Source: Macrotis lagotis
Lineage: Eukaryota > Chordata > Mammalia > Peramelemorphia > Peramelidae
Length of the DNA: 64,000 nt
Assembly (NCBI RefSeq): GCF_037893015.1
Contig: NC_133660.1
Coordinates: 164,173,728-164,237,727 of the forward strand
Direction of reading: 5' to 3'
Below the pieces are notes generated by a model, which had not been told where the DNA came from, searched no databases, and saw only the letters and a program-made list of their open reading frames with translations. Position numbers and translations under genes: made by a program. Of this stretch, positions 20,752 to 31,267 are shown in pieces (the stretch's first letter is position 1; each line of letters begins with the position of its first letter).

Positions 20752-20870
20752 GTCAACAAATGTTTATTGAACACAATTATATACAAGACACTGCCAGGCA
20801 TTGAGAGGTTACAAAGAAGTATTAGAAATGTAATCTCAAAGAGTTTATATCTACCTAGGAAAGCAAACCC
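20752..20870 (+). repeat. Ancient LINE fragment
   Basis: gtcaacaaatgtttattgaacac ... gacactgccaggcattgag ... ctcaaagagtttat: the same family as 19318. Confidence 0.55.
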
Positions 20871-20934
20871 ATTATAGATTAAATAACCACATGAGAAATA
20901 CCACCCAATTATGTACTTTTTACCCTTTCTACTC

Positions 20935-21200
20935 TGCAACAGATGGCATAATGGATAAAATCCTAGACCTGGAATCAGGAAGAAGAGTTCAAATTCTGTT
21001 TTTTATATGTTTTCTAATTGTGTGACCTTGGGCAAGTCACTTAACTACTTTATACCTCAGTTTCCTTTCTTGAAAAGTTGGAGTAATAATAGTATCTATC
21101 TCTCAAGACTTTTTAAAAAATAAAATTAAATAATATTTGGATAGCTATTTATTTACAAATTTACAAGTCTGAATAAATGCTAGCTCTTATTATTATTACC
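20935..21200 (+). repeat. MIR-type SINE, near full length
   Basis: gatggcataatggataaaatcctagacctggaatcagg ... gtgaccttgggcaagtcac ... cctcagtttcc ... gaataaatgctagctcttattatt. Confidence 0.8.
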
Positions 21201-21244
21201 TGTTTTTATTATTCCTTAGAGAGACAAACATCCAATTAACTTTT

Positions 21245-21343
21245 TTTTTAGTTTATTGTGTTTTAGGCACTTTGATAAGCATTAGGGATACAAAGAAAAA
21301 AGTGAAATTGTCTGTCTCAAGGAGTTTACATTCTAAGACAATG

Positions 21344-21387
<44 letters not shown>

Positions 21388-21420
21388 GCATTATAAAAAT
21401 CAGAGCATACAAAAAATATA
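21245..21420 (+). repeat. Ancient LINE fragment with (TA)n expansion
   Basis: gtttattgtgttttaggcactttg ... gggatacaaag ... caaggagtttacattctaag is followed by a pure (TA)n run at 21346-21382. Confidence 0.65.
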
Positions 21421-21539
21421 GAGTAGATAAAAGGAAAACTTAAAAAGGGTGGCATTTCTTTATTCTTAATGGTAGCCAAGAACTCTAAGAGTTGGAAGTT
21501 GGAAGGAGAGCTTTCCAAACTGTGCAAAGGAACATTGGT

Positions 21540-21760
21540 AGATCAATACAAAAAAAGGAGAGGGTTTTAGGGAAAGACTTCAGAGTTCTGTTGAGTGTGA
21601 AATGTCTATGGGATGTCCGGGTTGAGATGCCAGTAAGTAGGTAGTGATGTGGGAATGTCAGCAGAGACTAGGGCTGGGAATCATCTGCAGAGAGATGTAG
21701 TTGAATCCACAAGAGTCATTCAGATCACCAAATGAGAGAGTATAGAGAATGAAATGGGAC
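21540..21760. repeat. Ancient LINE fragment (internal part)
   Basis: gggatgtccgggttgagatgcc ... ggctgggaatcatctgcagagagatg ... gatcaccaaatgagagagtatagag is a common old L2/CR1-like text. Confidence 0.5.
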
Positions 21761-21929
21761 CAGAGCATTTTTCCAGGCAGTAAAGCATAGGATTTTTTTA
21801 TGTTGGACCTGGCATCAGAAATATACAGAAATGTTCTAAAACTGACAATTGGATTGACAATATCAATCTTACAAGTCAACTAACTTTTCTGGGTTTCAGT
21901 AACATCATCTGTAAAATGGAGGCAATAAG

Positions 21930-22190
21930 TGATAGTAGATAAGAATGCTGGACCTGGTATTAGGAAGTCAAGTCCTGAATTCAAATTTTCTCTCAATGAC
22001 TTACTAGTTGTGTGACCATGGTAAAGTCATTTTTCTCTTCTAAGTCTCAGGTTCCTTATCTATAAAATGGGGATAATAAGAGCATCTGCTTCACAGACAT
22101 TTTGAGTGTATCAATTGAAGTGATGTAAAGCATATTGCAAAGTTTAAAGAGCTCATCGAAGGCTAACCACTATTATTAGTAATTATTTAA
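21930..22190 (+). repeat. MIR-type SINE, near full length
   Basis: gtagataagaatgctggacctgg ... actagttgtgtgaccatggtaaagtc ... ttccttatctataaaatggggataataagagc ... cattttgagtg. Confidence 0.78.
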
Positions 22191-22445
22191 CTAATGATAA
22201 AATGAGGGTTGAGGTTGTGAGCAACAGATAAAAAATGTGAAAGACTCTGCAAATGTGAATGTACTACATGAATTAGAGGGGTTTTAAAGTATGTTGTTAT
22301 TATTACTTAATGAGTTGACTTCTGTGCTGCTTAAGACAGACCCCTTAGGTGAAGGAAAGACCCCAGAACATTCATTCACCCCAACACAGATGGATGTTTA
22401 CCATGTTCAAGATGGAGGCATGGCAAAAGGACCATATAAATAACA

Positions 22446-22505
22446 AATAAATAAAGGAGAAGATGCTCAAAAGACATCTTTTGAGCATCTACTCCTTTAT
22501 TTATT
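22446..22505. repeat. 60-bp near-perfect palindrome
   Basis: The left arm 22446-22474 and right arm 22477-22505 are reverse complements over 29 positions, with a single mismatch (22460/22491) and a 2-base centre. It lies outside any recognised repeat. A transcript would form a tight hairpin and the DNA a cruciform. No function can be assigned. Confidence 0.95.
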
Positions 22506-23104
22506 CTATTTACTCTTGTAAATGATCACCTTTTCTATAAACAATAAGGCTCATATTCCTCTTTGGATCAGAAGGAAGAAGAGTTTTCCATTCCAGAAAG
22601 TTCACAACCAAGAAGTGGAGAAAAGAGCCAGGGGAAAGAATAGGAAAGGTTTTGTTCCTTGGTTTAGATATGCTAAGTTCTGAAACAGTGTTGAAGAGGA
22701 GGATCCTGAGACTCTGAGAGGTCAAGCAGCTTTTTCTTGTACAAAGAACAGGGATTTTGCTAAATGTGGCTACAAATTCTATAGAGAGCTTTCACCCACA
22801 CAGACCTTTCCTGTCCACATCACTCACATTGACCTCATCCAGACCAGACTCAACAGCAGCCCCACAGATTGTCAGTAGCTTGTGTAGGCTGAGTCAAAGG
22901 CCAGGGAGACTGCCTAACTATCATTTAGGATTCTAAAGGGAAGGGAGTAAGATTTTCTGGTTTAGAATCAGCCATTCTTGTGGATTTTCTATATTTCTTT
23001 TTCCTTTAAAGTCATAAGGAAGAGAAAGCCAGGCCTAACTGAATAGTGTATCCTTGGTAAATAAGCAGGGCTTCCCCTTCACTTCTGTTCCCATGAAAAA
23101 ATGA
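22506..23104. other. No recognisable feature
   Basis: Unique-looking, with no repeats and no coding motif. Confidence 0.35.
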
Positions 23105-23300
23105 ACATTCCATATGTACTATCTTATTTTACGTTCACAGCTATCTAAGGATAGGAATAATAATTCCCATTTTACAGTTAAGAAAACTGAGGCTTGAAGG
23201 ACAAGAGATTTGTTTGGGGTGATTTCACTAATATCAAAGATGGGAATAGAACACAGGTCTCTCAACTTCAAATCCAATTTTCTTTCCACTAAACAATATA
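23105..23300 (-). repeat. MIR-type SINE
   Basis: catatgtactatcttattttacgttcacagc ... ttcccattttacagttaagaaaactgagg ... aacacaggtctctcaacttc. Confidence 0.65.
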
Positions 23301-23446
23301 GACTCCTTCCTATGTCTTCTACAGGAAGCTTTTCCCTAACCCTCTTCATTCTTGGCAGATATCTCCTTGGGCTGTACCACCTATCCTCCTTACAAAGTCA
23401 CAGAATCTCATAGCTAGATGATCCACAATCTAGTCCAACCTCTGAT

Positions 23447-23626
23447 GTTATTGAATCATTTTCAGTCATGTCTGAACCTACATGACCCCATATGGGATTT
23501 TCTTGGCAAAGCTGATGATATGGTTTGCCATTTCCTTCTCTAGTTCATTTTTATAGATGAGGAACTGAGGCAAACAGGGCTAAGGATCTTGTCCAGGGTC
23601 TCACAGTTTATAAGCTGTTGGCTATT
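23447..23626 (-). mobile_element. SINE with RTE-type 3' end
   Basis: ttattgaatcattttcagtcatgtctgaacc, catgaccccatatggg, ttttcttggcaaagctg, atttccttctctagttc, gaggcaaacagggc. Head lost. Confidence 0.8.
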
Positions 23627-23644
23627 TCAGATGTATCCTGTACA

Positions 23645-23800
23645 TAGCTAGTTTGTATATTGTTGTTTGTGTGTTGTTTCCCACATTAGACTATAATCCC
23701 CTGTAGAGTAGAGACTAGTTTTTTCTCTTTCTATATATTCCTAGTCCTTAGCACAGTACATGGTAACATGTAATAAATATTTATTAACTTACTAATTTTA
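23645..23800 (+). repeat. L2-type LINE 3' end
   Basis: ttagactataatcccctgtagagtagagac ... gtccttagcacagtacatggtaac ... aataaatatttattaac. Confidence 0.7.
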
Positions 23801-23888
23801 GGAAGCTTGAATATCACCTGTCCCCATTTTGATGACTGTACTAGGTTTTTGGAAGCAAAACTTTTCATTTCACCATTTCACCATTCAG

Positions 23889-24068
23889 GTTTTTTTAAGG
23901 TTTTTTTGCAAGGCAAATGGGGTTAAAGTGACTTGCCCAAGGCCATACAGCTAGGTAATTATTAAGTGTCTGAGACTGGATTTGAACTCAGATACTCCTG
24001 ACTCTAGGGCCGGTGCTCTATCCACTGTGCCACCTAGCCGCCCCTACTGCACCACCTAGCTGCCCCTG
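23889..24068 (-). mobile_element. tRNA-headed SINE plus a second SINE head
   Basis: aggtttttttgcaaggcaaatggggtt ... ggatttgaactcagatactcc ... gccacctagccgcccc is a full reversed SINE. It is immediately followed by tactgcaccacctagctgcccc, a second head only. This suggests a serial or nested insertion. Confidence 0.85.
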
Positions 24069-24269
24069 GCAGCAGAATTTTTTAGACTATCCTTGAGAAA
24101 AGTATCCCACTAACTGAAGTTCATACTAAAGTGTGAATGACTGATTATTGAACCTCTAATTTCTCTAGAGTAGGAAACTCTCAAGTAAGGAAATTATGCA
24201 CCTTCTCAAACCTGGGGTCTTGGCTTTCTATGTGTCAGATATTCTTCGGCTGTTATAAATTCTCTTTAG

Positions 24270-24400
24270 AAACCTTCTCTGACTAATGCTTTTGAATGCA
24301 TAAATGAAATATGCAGGATTACAAAGGAATTCAATTATTTTAAAATACAGTTATAAAGAAATTTTTTAAAAGTTCATGGAGATCAGGTTAAGAATGCTTT
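24270..24400 (-). mobile_element. hAT-type MITE remnant, second copy
   Basis: tgcttttgaatgcataaatgaaatatgcaggattacaaagg ... tggagatcaggttaagaatgc matches 6950-7116. Confidence 0.6.
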
Positions 24401-24479
24401 TCTTAATTTCCTAAAGCAAATGGAGGCAACTAAATAGTATATAAACATTACTAAAAGCAGTATACTAACTTAGAAAATC

Positions 24480-24592
24480 ATATATTAACATTTTCTATAG
24501 TCTATTGTATTTTTATTTTAGAAATATTTCCAATTACATTTTAAACTGGTTTGGATCCTCTAAACCCAAGTGTTTGACACCTCTATCCTAGA
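24480..24592 (-). mobile_element. hAT-type MITE end of another family
   Basis: ctggtttggatcctctaaacccaagtgtttgacacctcta is the reversed end of a CAGGGGTGTCAAAC-type hAT element. Confidence 0.5.
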
Positions 24593-25804
24593 GCAATATG
24601 TGTCTAAAGAACTTAGCCAGGTCACACAGATTTTCCTGGCTTTATGGATAGTTCTTCGTCAACTATACTAGGCTGCTTTTTACTAGGAGTTGCTCCTATA
24701 ATTAGATTTTGATTGGGAAAAACAGGTAGATAAAGTCTTAAGTGTCTGGGGAAGAAAAAGAAGAGGCAGGAGGCTTTCCCCAGAGGCTGCTCAAGTTTTA
24801 GGTCAACCTTGAGGTGGGCAGTAACTTAGTGCCCATTTATGGTGGTATCTCCTAGTTAAGCAGACACTACCAATTCTTTTGGATTTACCAGATATCCTTT
24901 CTCCCCATCCCTCATGCCCTCAAAACTCGGGGGAGCAGAAGAATGTGTCTGAGTGTGGAGGAGATCAGATCAGAACTCCCACTCCACTGTAGATTGAGAA
25001 ATCTTATGCAATTCACAATAACCCCTAGAAGTCTAGTTTTTCCCCAAATCAGAGTACCTTGAAGAACCTCCTGGAACAGTTCCCATCCCTTAGGATGATT
25101 TTACAACAGATTCTGTTTTCAAAACTCCTCCTAACTGGGGCCACTCCAGGTTGGATTCAACCTCCTCTTCACCCTCCCCTCCCCTACACACACCCATCCC
25201 ATACTCCCTCCTCACCCTGGGAGGTAGGCCAGAACTGAACTGACTGTTTGATGTCAGAGGGAAGAGATGCAGCTCTTTTTGTTCCAATACACCCCCTCAC
25301 TACAGATATACCCGTGCACAATTATCAGATAAAAGCACGCCTTTATTTCCCAATCTGTTTCCAACTTCCTCCCAACCCCCTGGGCCCTGACTCCAGGGCA
25401 CATGGAGAACCCGGATGATAAATATTACAATTCCCAATGCTCCCTTTGCCTCAGGACTCCCTAAAGAGGGGTGGGGCAGGAGATGGTCATCAGATTTGCA
25501 TCAGTGATTTCTTTTCTTTTCTCTTCCAGACATAAGCACAGAGGTTTTAGGCATCAACCTTCAGTGGAGATAGACAGAATTGGTGGAGTGAAGTGTGAAG
25601 CACACATTGAATATGGTTTGCCTTATCTATCTAAGAAGTTATGACCACTGGAGTAAGTGGTAGAGAGACCTTGGTGACAAGGAGAGCCATGGAATTAGAA
25701 CTGGCTGAGAATTCCCCAGCATTGAGAGGCAAGGGTTGGGGTGGAGAAAATATTGAGAGCCAGGAATTGAACCTATTGGAGAGGAAGGGGAAGGTACTGG
25801 TCCA
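24593..25804. other. Unique-looking, relatively GC-balanced stretch
   Basis: No transposon recognised over about 1.2 kb apart from a short MIR-like piece near 24610. 25508-25530 is a pyrimidine tract ending in ttccag, like a 3' splice site, but the following sequence has no long frame. A non-coding exon is possible and unproven. Confidence 0.3.
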
Positions 25805-25990
25805 TAGTTTATAGGATCATAGATTTGGAACTGAAAGAACTTTGAAGGCCACCTACTCCAACTCCTTATTTTATAGCTGAGGAAACTAAGGCACAGGGAT
25901 GTGTGCCCAAGGTCACACTGGCAATAAATATCAGAGACAAGATTTGAATACCGAACAACTGTCTCTTAAGCCATTGTTCTTTACCCCACA
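25805..25990 (-). repeat. Old MIR-type tail
   Basis: ataggatcatagatttggaactgaaagaac ... agctgaggaaactaaggcac ... gtgcccaaggtcacactgg. Confidence 0.65.
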
Positions 25991-26105
25991 GAAACTGAAT
26001 GGATTAGAGTGAACTTCCTAGGAGGAGAGGTTGCTTCTAAGGGGTGGTGGAGTGTTTCAAGTTGAAAGTATATTTGGAGCATTAGTGTCATCAAAATCTA
26101 ACTGT

Positions 26106-26278
26106 TGGGCAGCTAGGTGGCGCGGTGGATAGAGCACCAGCCCTAGAGTCAGGAGTACCTGGGTTCAAATCCGGTCTCAGACACTTAATAATTGCCTAGC
26201 TGTGTGGCCTCAGGCAGGCCGCTTAACCCCATTGCCTCCCCAAAAAACAAAACAAAACATAAAACATAAACAAAAACA
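26106..26278 (+). mobile_element. tRNA-headed SINE with target-site duplication
   Basis: ggcagctaggtggcgcggtgg, tacctgggttcaaatccgg, aaccccattgcctcc, then an ACAAA-rich tail. It is flanked by aaaatctaactgt at 26093-26105 and 26279-26291, an exact 13-base duplication, so it is relatively recent. Confidence 0.93.
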
Positions 26279-26291
26279 AAAATCTAACTGT

Positions 26292-26620
26292 AAGCAGGTA
26301 GTTGTTCTACAGAGGTACAAAAGATTTCATTCTCAAACATTTTCCAATGTTGGCCCATAATTAGCCCATGATGAATTCACCTTTCTCCGTCTTCCTGTTG
26401 CTCTGTTAAAACTCAGCGAATGACCCTTTGGTGGAGACCATTACCTAGGTATTCCATCAAATCTGAGAATGTGCAGAAGTAGGACATCTCTTCTACATTC
26501 CTTGACTTTACATCATCTCCCTGGGAGTAATCTTTTTACTGACTCATTCTATCTATAGTCATGCCTTGATATGCATCCTAACTCAGTTACAAGACTATCA
26601 TATAGAGGAAAGGTTTGAAA
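26292..26620. other. No recognisable feature
   Basis: Unique-looking sequence. Confidence 0.35.
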
Positions 26621-26623
26621 AAA

Positions 26624-26692
26624 GTTGTTTAGTTATCTGACTCCTTGTGATTCCTTTGGTGCTTTTCTTGGCAAAGATCATTTTCTTCTCCA
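26624..26692 (-). mobile_element. RTE-tailed SINE fragment
   Basis: gttgtttagttatctgactccttgtgattcc ... cttttcttggcaaagatc: only the 3' end is left. Confidence 0.65.
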
Positions 26693-26734
26693 GTCTGAAA
26701 GTAGTAGTGAGGTACAATAAATGTCCTAACAACT

Positions 26735-26890
26735 CTGAGACAGTTTGGTATAGTGGAAATAAAGGCAGGAAAAGCTGTTCAAATCCAACCCTAGACCTTT
26801 GCCAGCTGTGTGTTCCTGGAGAAGTCCTTTAACTCCCCTCATCTTCAGTTTCCCTATCTGTGAGGTAGAGATAATAAAATTAGAACATTA
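26735..26890 (+). repeat. MIR-type SINE
   Basis: acagtttggtatagtggaaataaaggc ... ccagctgtgtgttcctggagaagtcc ... cagtttccctatctgtgagg. Confidence 0.7.
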
Positions 26891-27269
26891 GCAATTATTT
26901 TACTCAAACTCATACAAACCAAATAATTGTGCTGCTTCCTGATCTCTATAGAGGAAATAAAATGCCCAGACAGGACACAGCAGCAGAGAAGAACCGAACA
27001 GTCACATGAGCTCTGGGGTCCACAGGTACAAGCTTCAATTAGAAAGGAAGGGGCCACCTGTTCATCAGACAAACAGTCACACCTCTGTGCAGAAGATGGA
27101 AGCAGGACCAGGAAGGACTGCCTCCTGAGAAGGAGGGAGACAAAGACCATGTGGATAAAAGCAGTTCCTAGGAGGTTACCCAGAAAATTCAGCTTTGTTG
27201 GCAAAATTGACAAGCAATGACTTTGTGGATAATCTGTCATAGAACATAAGGTGCCGAGTCAGCATGGCG
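26891..27269. other. No recognisable gene
   Basis: Frames exist on both strands (26854-27240 minus, 26927-27220 plus) but neither carries a known motif. I regard both as chance frames. Confidence 0.35.
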
Positions 27270-27397
27270 CATGTGCACACAAATAAACATATCCCACGCA
27301 CAAAACATGCCCTCACAAAACATATCCCACACACAATCACATAAACACATACCTACATATACATGCATATCCACTTTCACATTAACATGCACAGATA
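27270..27397. repeat. Degenerate CACA/CATA tract, left part
   Basis: Alternating purine-pyrimidine text (acataaacac, acatatcccacacac, acatatacatgc). It continues after the SINE at 27398. Confidence 0.8.
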
Positions 27398-27658
27398 ATG
27401 TTTGTCCTTTATTTTCAAAGAAGACCACAACATCAGGAAGGTGATGCTGTGACAGGCACATGAATTGGATTGAGTGAGGGGGACTGTGCTAGGTCCAGTG
27501 GCCAGATATGCATCAGGATGACTGGAGATGGCCCTGGATGCAAAGCAGTCAGGGTGAAGTGACTTGCCCACCTAGTAAGTGTCAGAGATTGGATCCCAAC
27601 TCCCGTCCTCCTGATTCCAAGACCAGTGCTCTATCCATTATACCACCTAGCTGCCCAA
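27398..27658 (-). mobile_element. SINE of a third type
   Basis: tgtttgtcctttattttcaaagaagaccacaacatcagg, catgaattggattgagtgagg, gcatcaggatgactggagatggccctgg, then the common tail ending at ctatccattataccacctagctgcc. The 5' body differs from the other SINE families in the window, while the tRNA-like head is shared. Confidence 0.75.
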
Positions 27659-28312
27659 CACACAACTATGCACAGATATACAAACATACATATATAAACA
27701 AACACACAAGCATACACTCATATGCACACACAAACATCATACACACAAAATAAACATATACATATATAAACAAGCATGGGAAATCTATACATGTATGCAC
27801 ATACATAAAACATATATACAGCCACATAAATATTCATGCACAGAAACACATCTATACAAACATATACTGACATGCACATGCATACCCATTTACACATAAA
27901 TAAATAGATGTATGCATAGATATAAACATACACACATATGCACCCACATAGATATGCATACTCACATTAATATAAAACATACATACAATCACACACAAAT
28001 GCATACATACATACACATGAATATAAATCACATGAAAACACAAATAAACATTCAGACATGCATGCACACACAAACATGCATGCATAGTCATAAGCATATA
28101 CCTATATACATAAGCATGCATAAAAACAAAACCAGACATATACGTTTAAACATAGACACACACAACACATATAAACATGTATAAACATACACCTATAATC
28201 ATTTGCAGTATTATGAAAGTGCATGTGCATGCATGCATAGATATAAATATGAACATACAGACATAAACAGGCACACCACACATACACATAAAAATGCACC
28301 TACACACACCCA
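27659..28312. repeat. Degenerate CATA/CACA tract, main part
   Basis: About 650 bases made almost only of ACATA, CACA, AAACATA and GCATGCA words. The overlapping open frames on both strands here are by-products of the repeat and not genes. Confidence 0.9.
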
Positions 28313-28561
28313 GGAGGAGCCATTTTCCCATGGTTCCACTTGCTTTGTTTCTTGGGAATTATTGTATTTTTCAGGGTTAAAAGTACATTTCTATTAATAC
28401 ACGGGCTGACTCCTCTCTAAACTGGGCCCCTCTTTATCATTGAAACATGAAAAAAAATCCTTTTGATCCTTCCTTTCTTGCCAAACTGGGTGTGATCTAA
28501 GGGATCATCAATAGATCTCCCTCTTTAATATCATATTTATCTACTTCATACAATTAATACC
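28313..28561. other. No recognisable feature
   Basis: Unique-looking sequence. Confidence 0.3.
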
Positions 28562-28880
28562 CTTAGTGTCTCAGTCCTCCTTGAATTATATTTATTTGTG
28601 TCTACATGGTATCCCCTCTCCATTTCTTAGAATCCTTAGTATCCATGAAGAGAGTCCAAGTTCAGGGCTGCTCTCCTACAGGCAGGTTCTCTTGATTTCC
28701 CTTCTTCCCCTAGTGCTTCTTCCTCTTCAAATGTTCTTCTTTCTCTCTTCTCATCTGAGTAAGGATAGTGGTACTTCATGTAAGTTCCATTCAGGCAAAG
28801 ACTGGTTTTATTGTGTCTCCATAACCCCATGCATAGGATAGTCCCTAGTTCATACTAAGTGCTTCATAATAATGCCATTG
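28562..28880 (+). repeat. L2-type LINE 3' end
   Basis: The pyrimidine-rich former coding part is followed by gtactaagtgcttcataataatgcc-like ending text (28840-28875). Confidence 0.5.
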
Positions 28881-28884
28881 ATAT

Positions 28885-29098
28885 TCTATTGCTAGGTGAC
28901 AAAGACCTCAGTTCCAATTTGACCTCAGATACTATGTGACCTTGGACAAGTTATTTAATCTCTTTCTTCATCTGTAAAATGAGTTTATTACTAGAACCCA
29001 CACCCCAGAGTTTCTGTGAGGATCAAATGAGATGTTCATAGAGTACTTGACAAACCTTAAAATACTATAGAAATGCTAGCTTTTATTTTCATAATTGA
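28885..29098 (+). repeat. MIR-type SINE
   Basis: atactatgtgaccttggacaagttatttaatctc ... catctgtaaaatgag ... gaggatcaaatgagatg ... gaaatgctagcttttatt. Confidence 0.78.
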
Positions 29099-29179
29099 TA
29101 ATTATCATATTATTGGGGCAGAAGTCTATATAATGTCACACTTTTACTATGTATTGATTAGTCTTATTGAACTGGTTCC

Positions 29180-29199
29180 CCCCACACACACACACACAC
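29180..29199. repeat. (CA)n microsatellite
   Basis: A short (CA)10-type run after a C stretch. Confidence 0.85.
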
Positions 29200-29295
29200 T
29201 TTTATATGTTTTGCTATAAGGGATGATTTTCTGGAAAAATAAAAAGAGAGGGATATATTAGGAAATGTAAGTGATAAAAACATAAAAATATTTAT

Positions 29296-29500
29296 TTTGA
29301 TAACAATAATAGATATTTCTGATTCTTCATAACCCCATTTGAGATTTTCTTGGCAACTATACTAGAGTAGTTTGCTATTTCCTTCTCAAGCTTATTTTAC
29401 CAATGAAGAAACTTAGACAGACAGGGTTCAGTGATTCATTCAGGTGTCTGAGAGCAGATTTGAATTCAGGTATTCCTGACTATTGTGCCACCTGACTGCA
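29296..29500 (-). mobile_element. SINE with RTE-type 3' end
   Basis: gatatttctgattcttcataaccccatttgagattttcttggc, tttgctatttccttctc, ctgactattgtgccacctgactgc. Confidence 0.78.
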
Positions 29501-29529
29501 GTGTCTTAAAGTACAAAGCATTTTTACTT

Positions 29530-29650
29530 CCATTGTTTCTGTTGATCTTTGTGTCTTGCTGAGAGATATGTGCTGCTATTATCCTTATTTAACAGAAAAG
29601 AAAACTGAAGCTCCCAAAGTTTAAATGATTTGTCCAGGGTCACATTGCAG
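29530..29650 (-). repeat. MIR-type tail
   Basis: tattatccttatttaacagaaaagaaaactgaagc ... tttgtccagggtcacattgc. Confidence 0.55.
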
Positions 29651-30425
29651 GTGGACTGTTTGTAGTAATTTCTGGTTTTGTTTTTAGGGTTTTTTTGGGC
29701 CACAGGCCCACTTTTTCCATTGCCCAGGTTGCTTTTGTAGCCATTTCACAATCTTGAAAGTAAACTCACATTAGATTATATGTATCCCTTTGTGGAACAA
29801 ACCCCATTAAGGAGAATTAGATGAACTTCCAGTGAAAGGAAGCATTTGTTCAGGACATCCTCTCTGTGAAAGGATTCTTCCAGGATCCCTTATCCTGGGT
29901 TTTCCCCTTTGGAACTCTTACTTCCTCATACTTCTGAATACATCTCCAACTTTCTTCAATTCTATTGATTCCTTCTGGGTAGACAAGTGTGGCACAAAGG
30001 TCACAAGGGCTAAGCCATTTGTGGTAATTTGGACTGAAAAAGTTCAAAACCACTCCTTTGAGAAAAAAAAAAAACATAAACTTCCCCAATGACCAAGCCT
30101 ACCATTTCTATGAACCTCACTACAATGTTATCTATGACCAGGAAGCCAATGAATTCTAATTTGATAATAGTGACCATCTTTGTAACCTGCTTTTCTCCTT
30201 GGGAGCTTGAATTTGACCCCTTTTCAGTGATGAGAGGAAAGAGAAGAAGCAGAGGCAATACTAAAGTTCAAGGCAACCAGATGATTGCCCCAATCTCTGC
30301 TTTGCCTCTGAAGGACACTGCCTCTGTGTGCTTGAGTGGAAGCGCATACACTAAATGTGATAGAAAGAAAAGGGTAAGAAGAACAAAGGAGGGCATTAGA
30401 TGATGGATTCATAAAGAACTGAGGT
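29651..30425. other. No recognisable gene
   Basis: Unique-looking. The plus frames at 29832-30092 and 30089-30403 overlap minus frames and show no domain. Confidence 0.35.
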
Positions 30426-30429
30426 ACCA

Positions 30430-30605
30430 TTTACCAGCAGCATAAATGCCACCTCTCTGAGTCTAATGGGCTTAATGGAAAAAATTACAACACCCTTCTC
30501 ATAAAGGTGTTGTAAGAATAAAATTAGATAATATATGTAAGAAACTTCCCTCACCTTAAAGCACTGTCTAAACATGACCTCTCATTTTTATTATCTATAT
30601 ATTAA
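30430..30605 (+). repeat. MIR-type SINE, 3' part
   Basis: cacctctctgagtctaatgggc ... aagaataaaattagataatatatg ... cttaaagcactgtctaaacatg. Confidence 0.5.
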
Positions 30606-31265
30606 TATAAAGGCTTTTCAGCAAAGAAATCTCCTCCACCAAAGCAGATCAGCAACTTATCTGTTACTTGTAGTCTTGGGAAGCCATCACCCATCTAGCA
30701 AAAGTTAAAAGCAGCCTTTGATTCTAGGCCTTGGGGATGCCAAAGTCAACAACCACTATGCCTGACTTCCTCTATCAGTAATAAATCAATTGCAATTTTG
30801 AGGCACTCCTCTCCTGAAGGTTCCAATGGGACTTCTCTAGTATCCTCCTGGTTGTTTCTCTCATAAATATTATTTCAGTATAATCATTTTGGAGATGAAG
30901 AAACTAAGACCCAAGGAGGAGCAACAATTCCCCTGAAGTCCCAGGAGATTGTGTCAGAAGCAAACCACTCCTACCTAATTCTTTTTCTTACCAGATTAGA
31001 GTCAGGGTCAGGGATCCTTTGGTCCACCCTGGGGGGATTATGATTACAGGTCTCAGAGTCAACTCTATTAAGATTGTTATGTAACAGCCTTAATTTTTGT
31101 CTCCCTAGCAAAACATCTCTCCTTCCCTGACTAAACATTATCTCAAGAGAAAGCCACATCCCAATGGCCCTCAAGAGGTCCCAGTCAAAACATGAACTCA
31201 ACCTAACCCTGAAAACAGATAGCCCACACAACAGTTTATATGATTGGAAATAACCACCATGTTTC
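30606..31265. other. Mostly unique, with a reversed MIR tail
   Basis: About 30865-30965 carries catttt ggagatgaagaaactaagac-type MIR text. The rest, including the minus frame 30971-31279, is unassigned. Confidence 0.35.
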
Positions 31266-31267
31266 TC

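Noticed and set aside
22446..22505. Terminator or CRISPR-like hairpin
   Set aside because: The palindrome is single, not an array. The surrounding DNA is animal nuclear sequence, so bacterial terminator or CRISPR readings do not apply.
27718..28331. Many overlapping open frames on both strands
   Set aside because: They lie in the degenerate CATA/CACA tract, where absence of stops follows from the repeat composition. The encoded C/M/Y/H-rich strings are low complexity.
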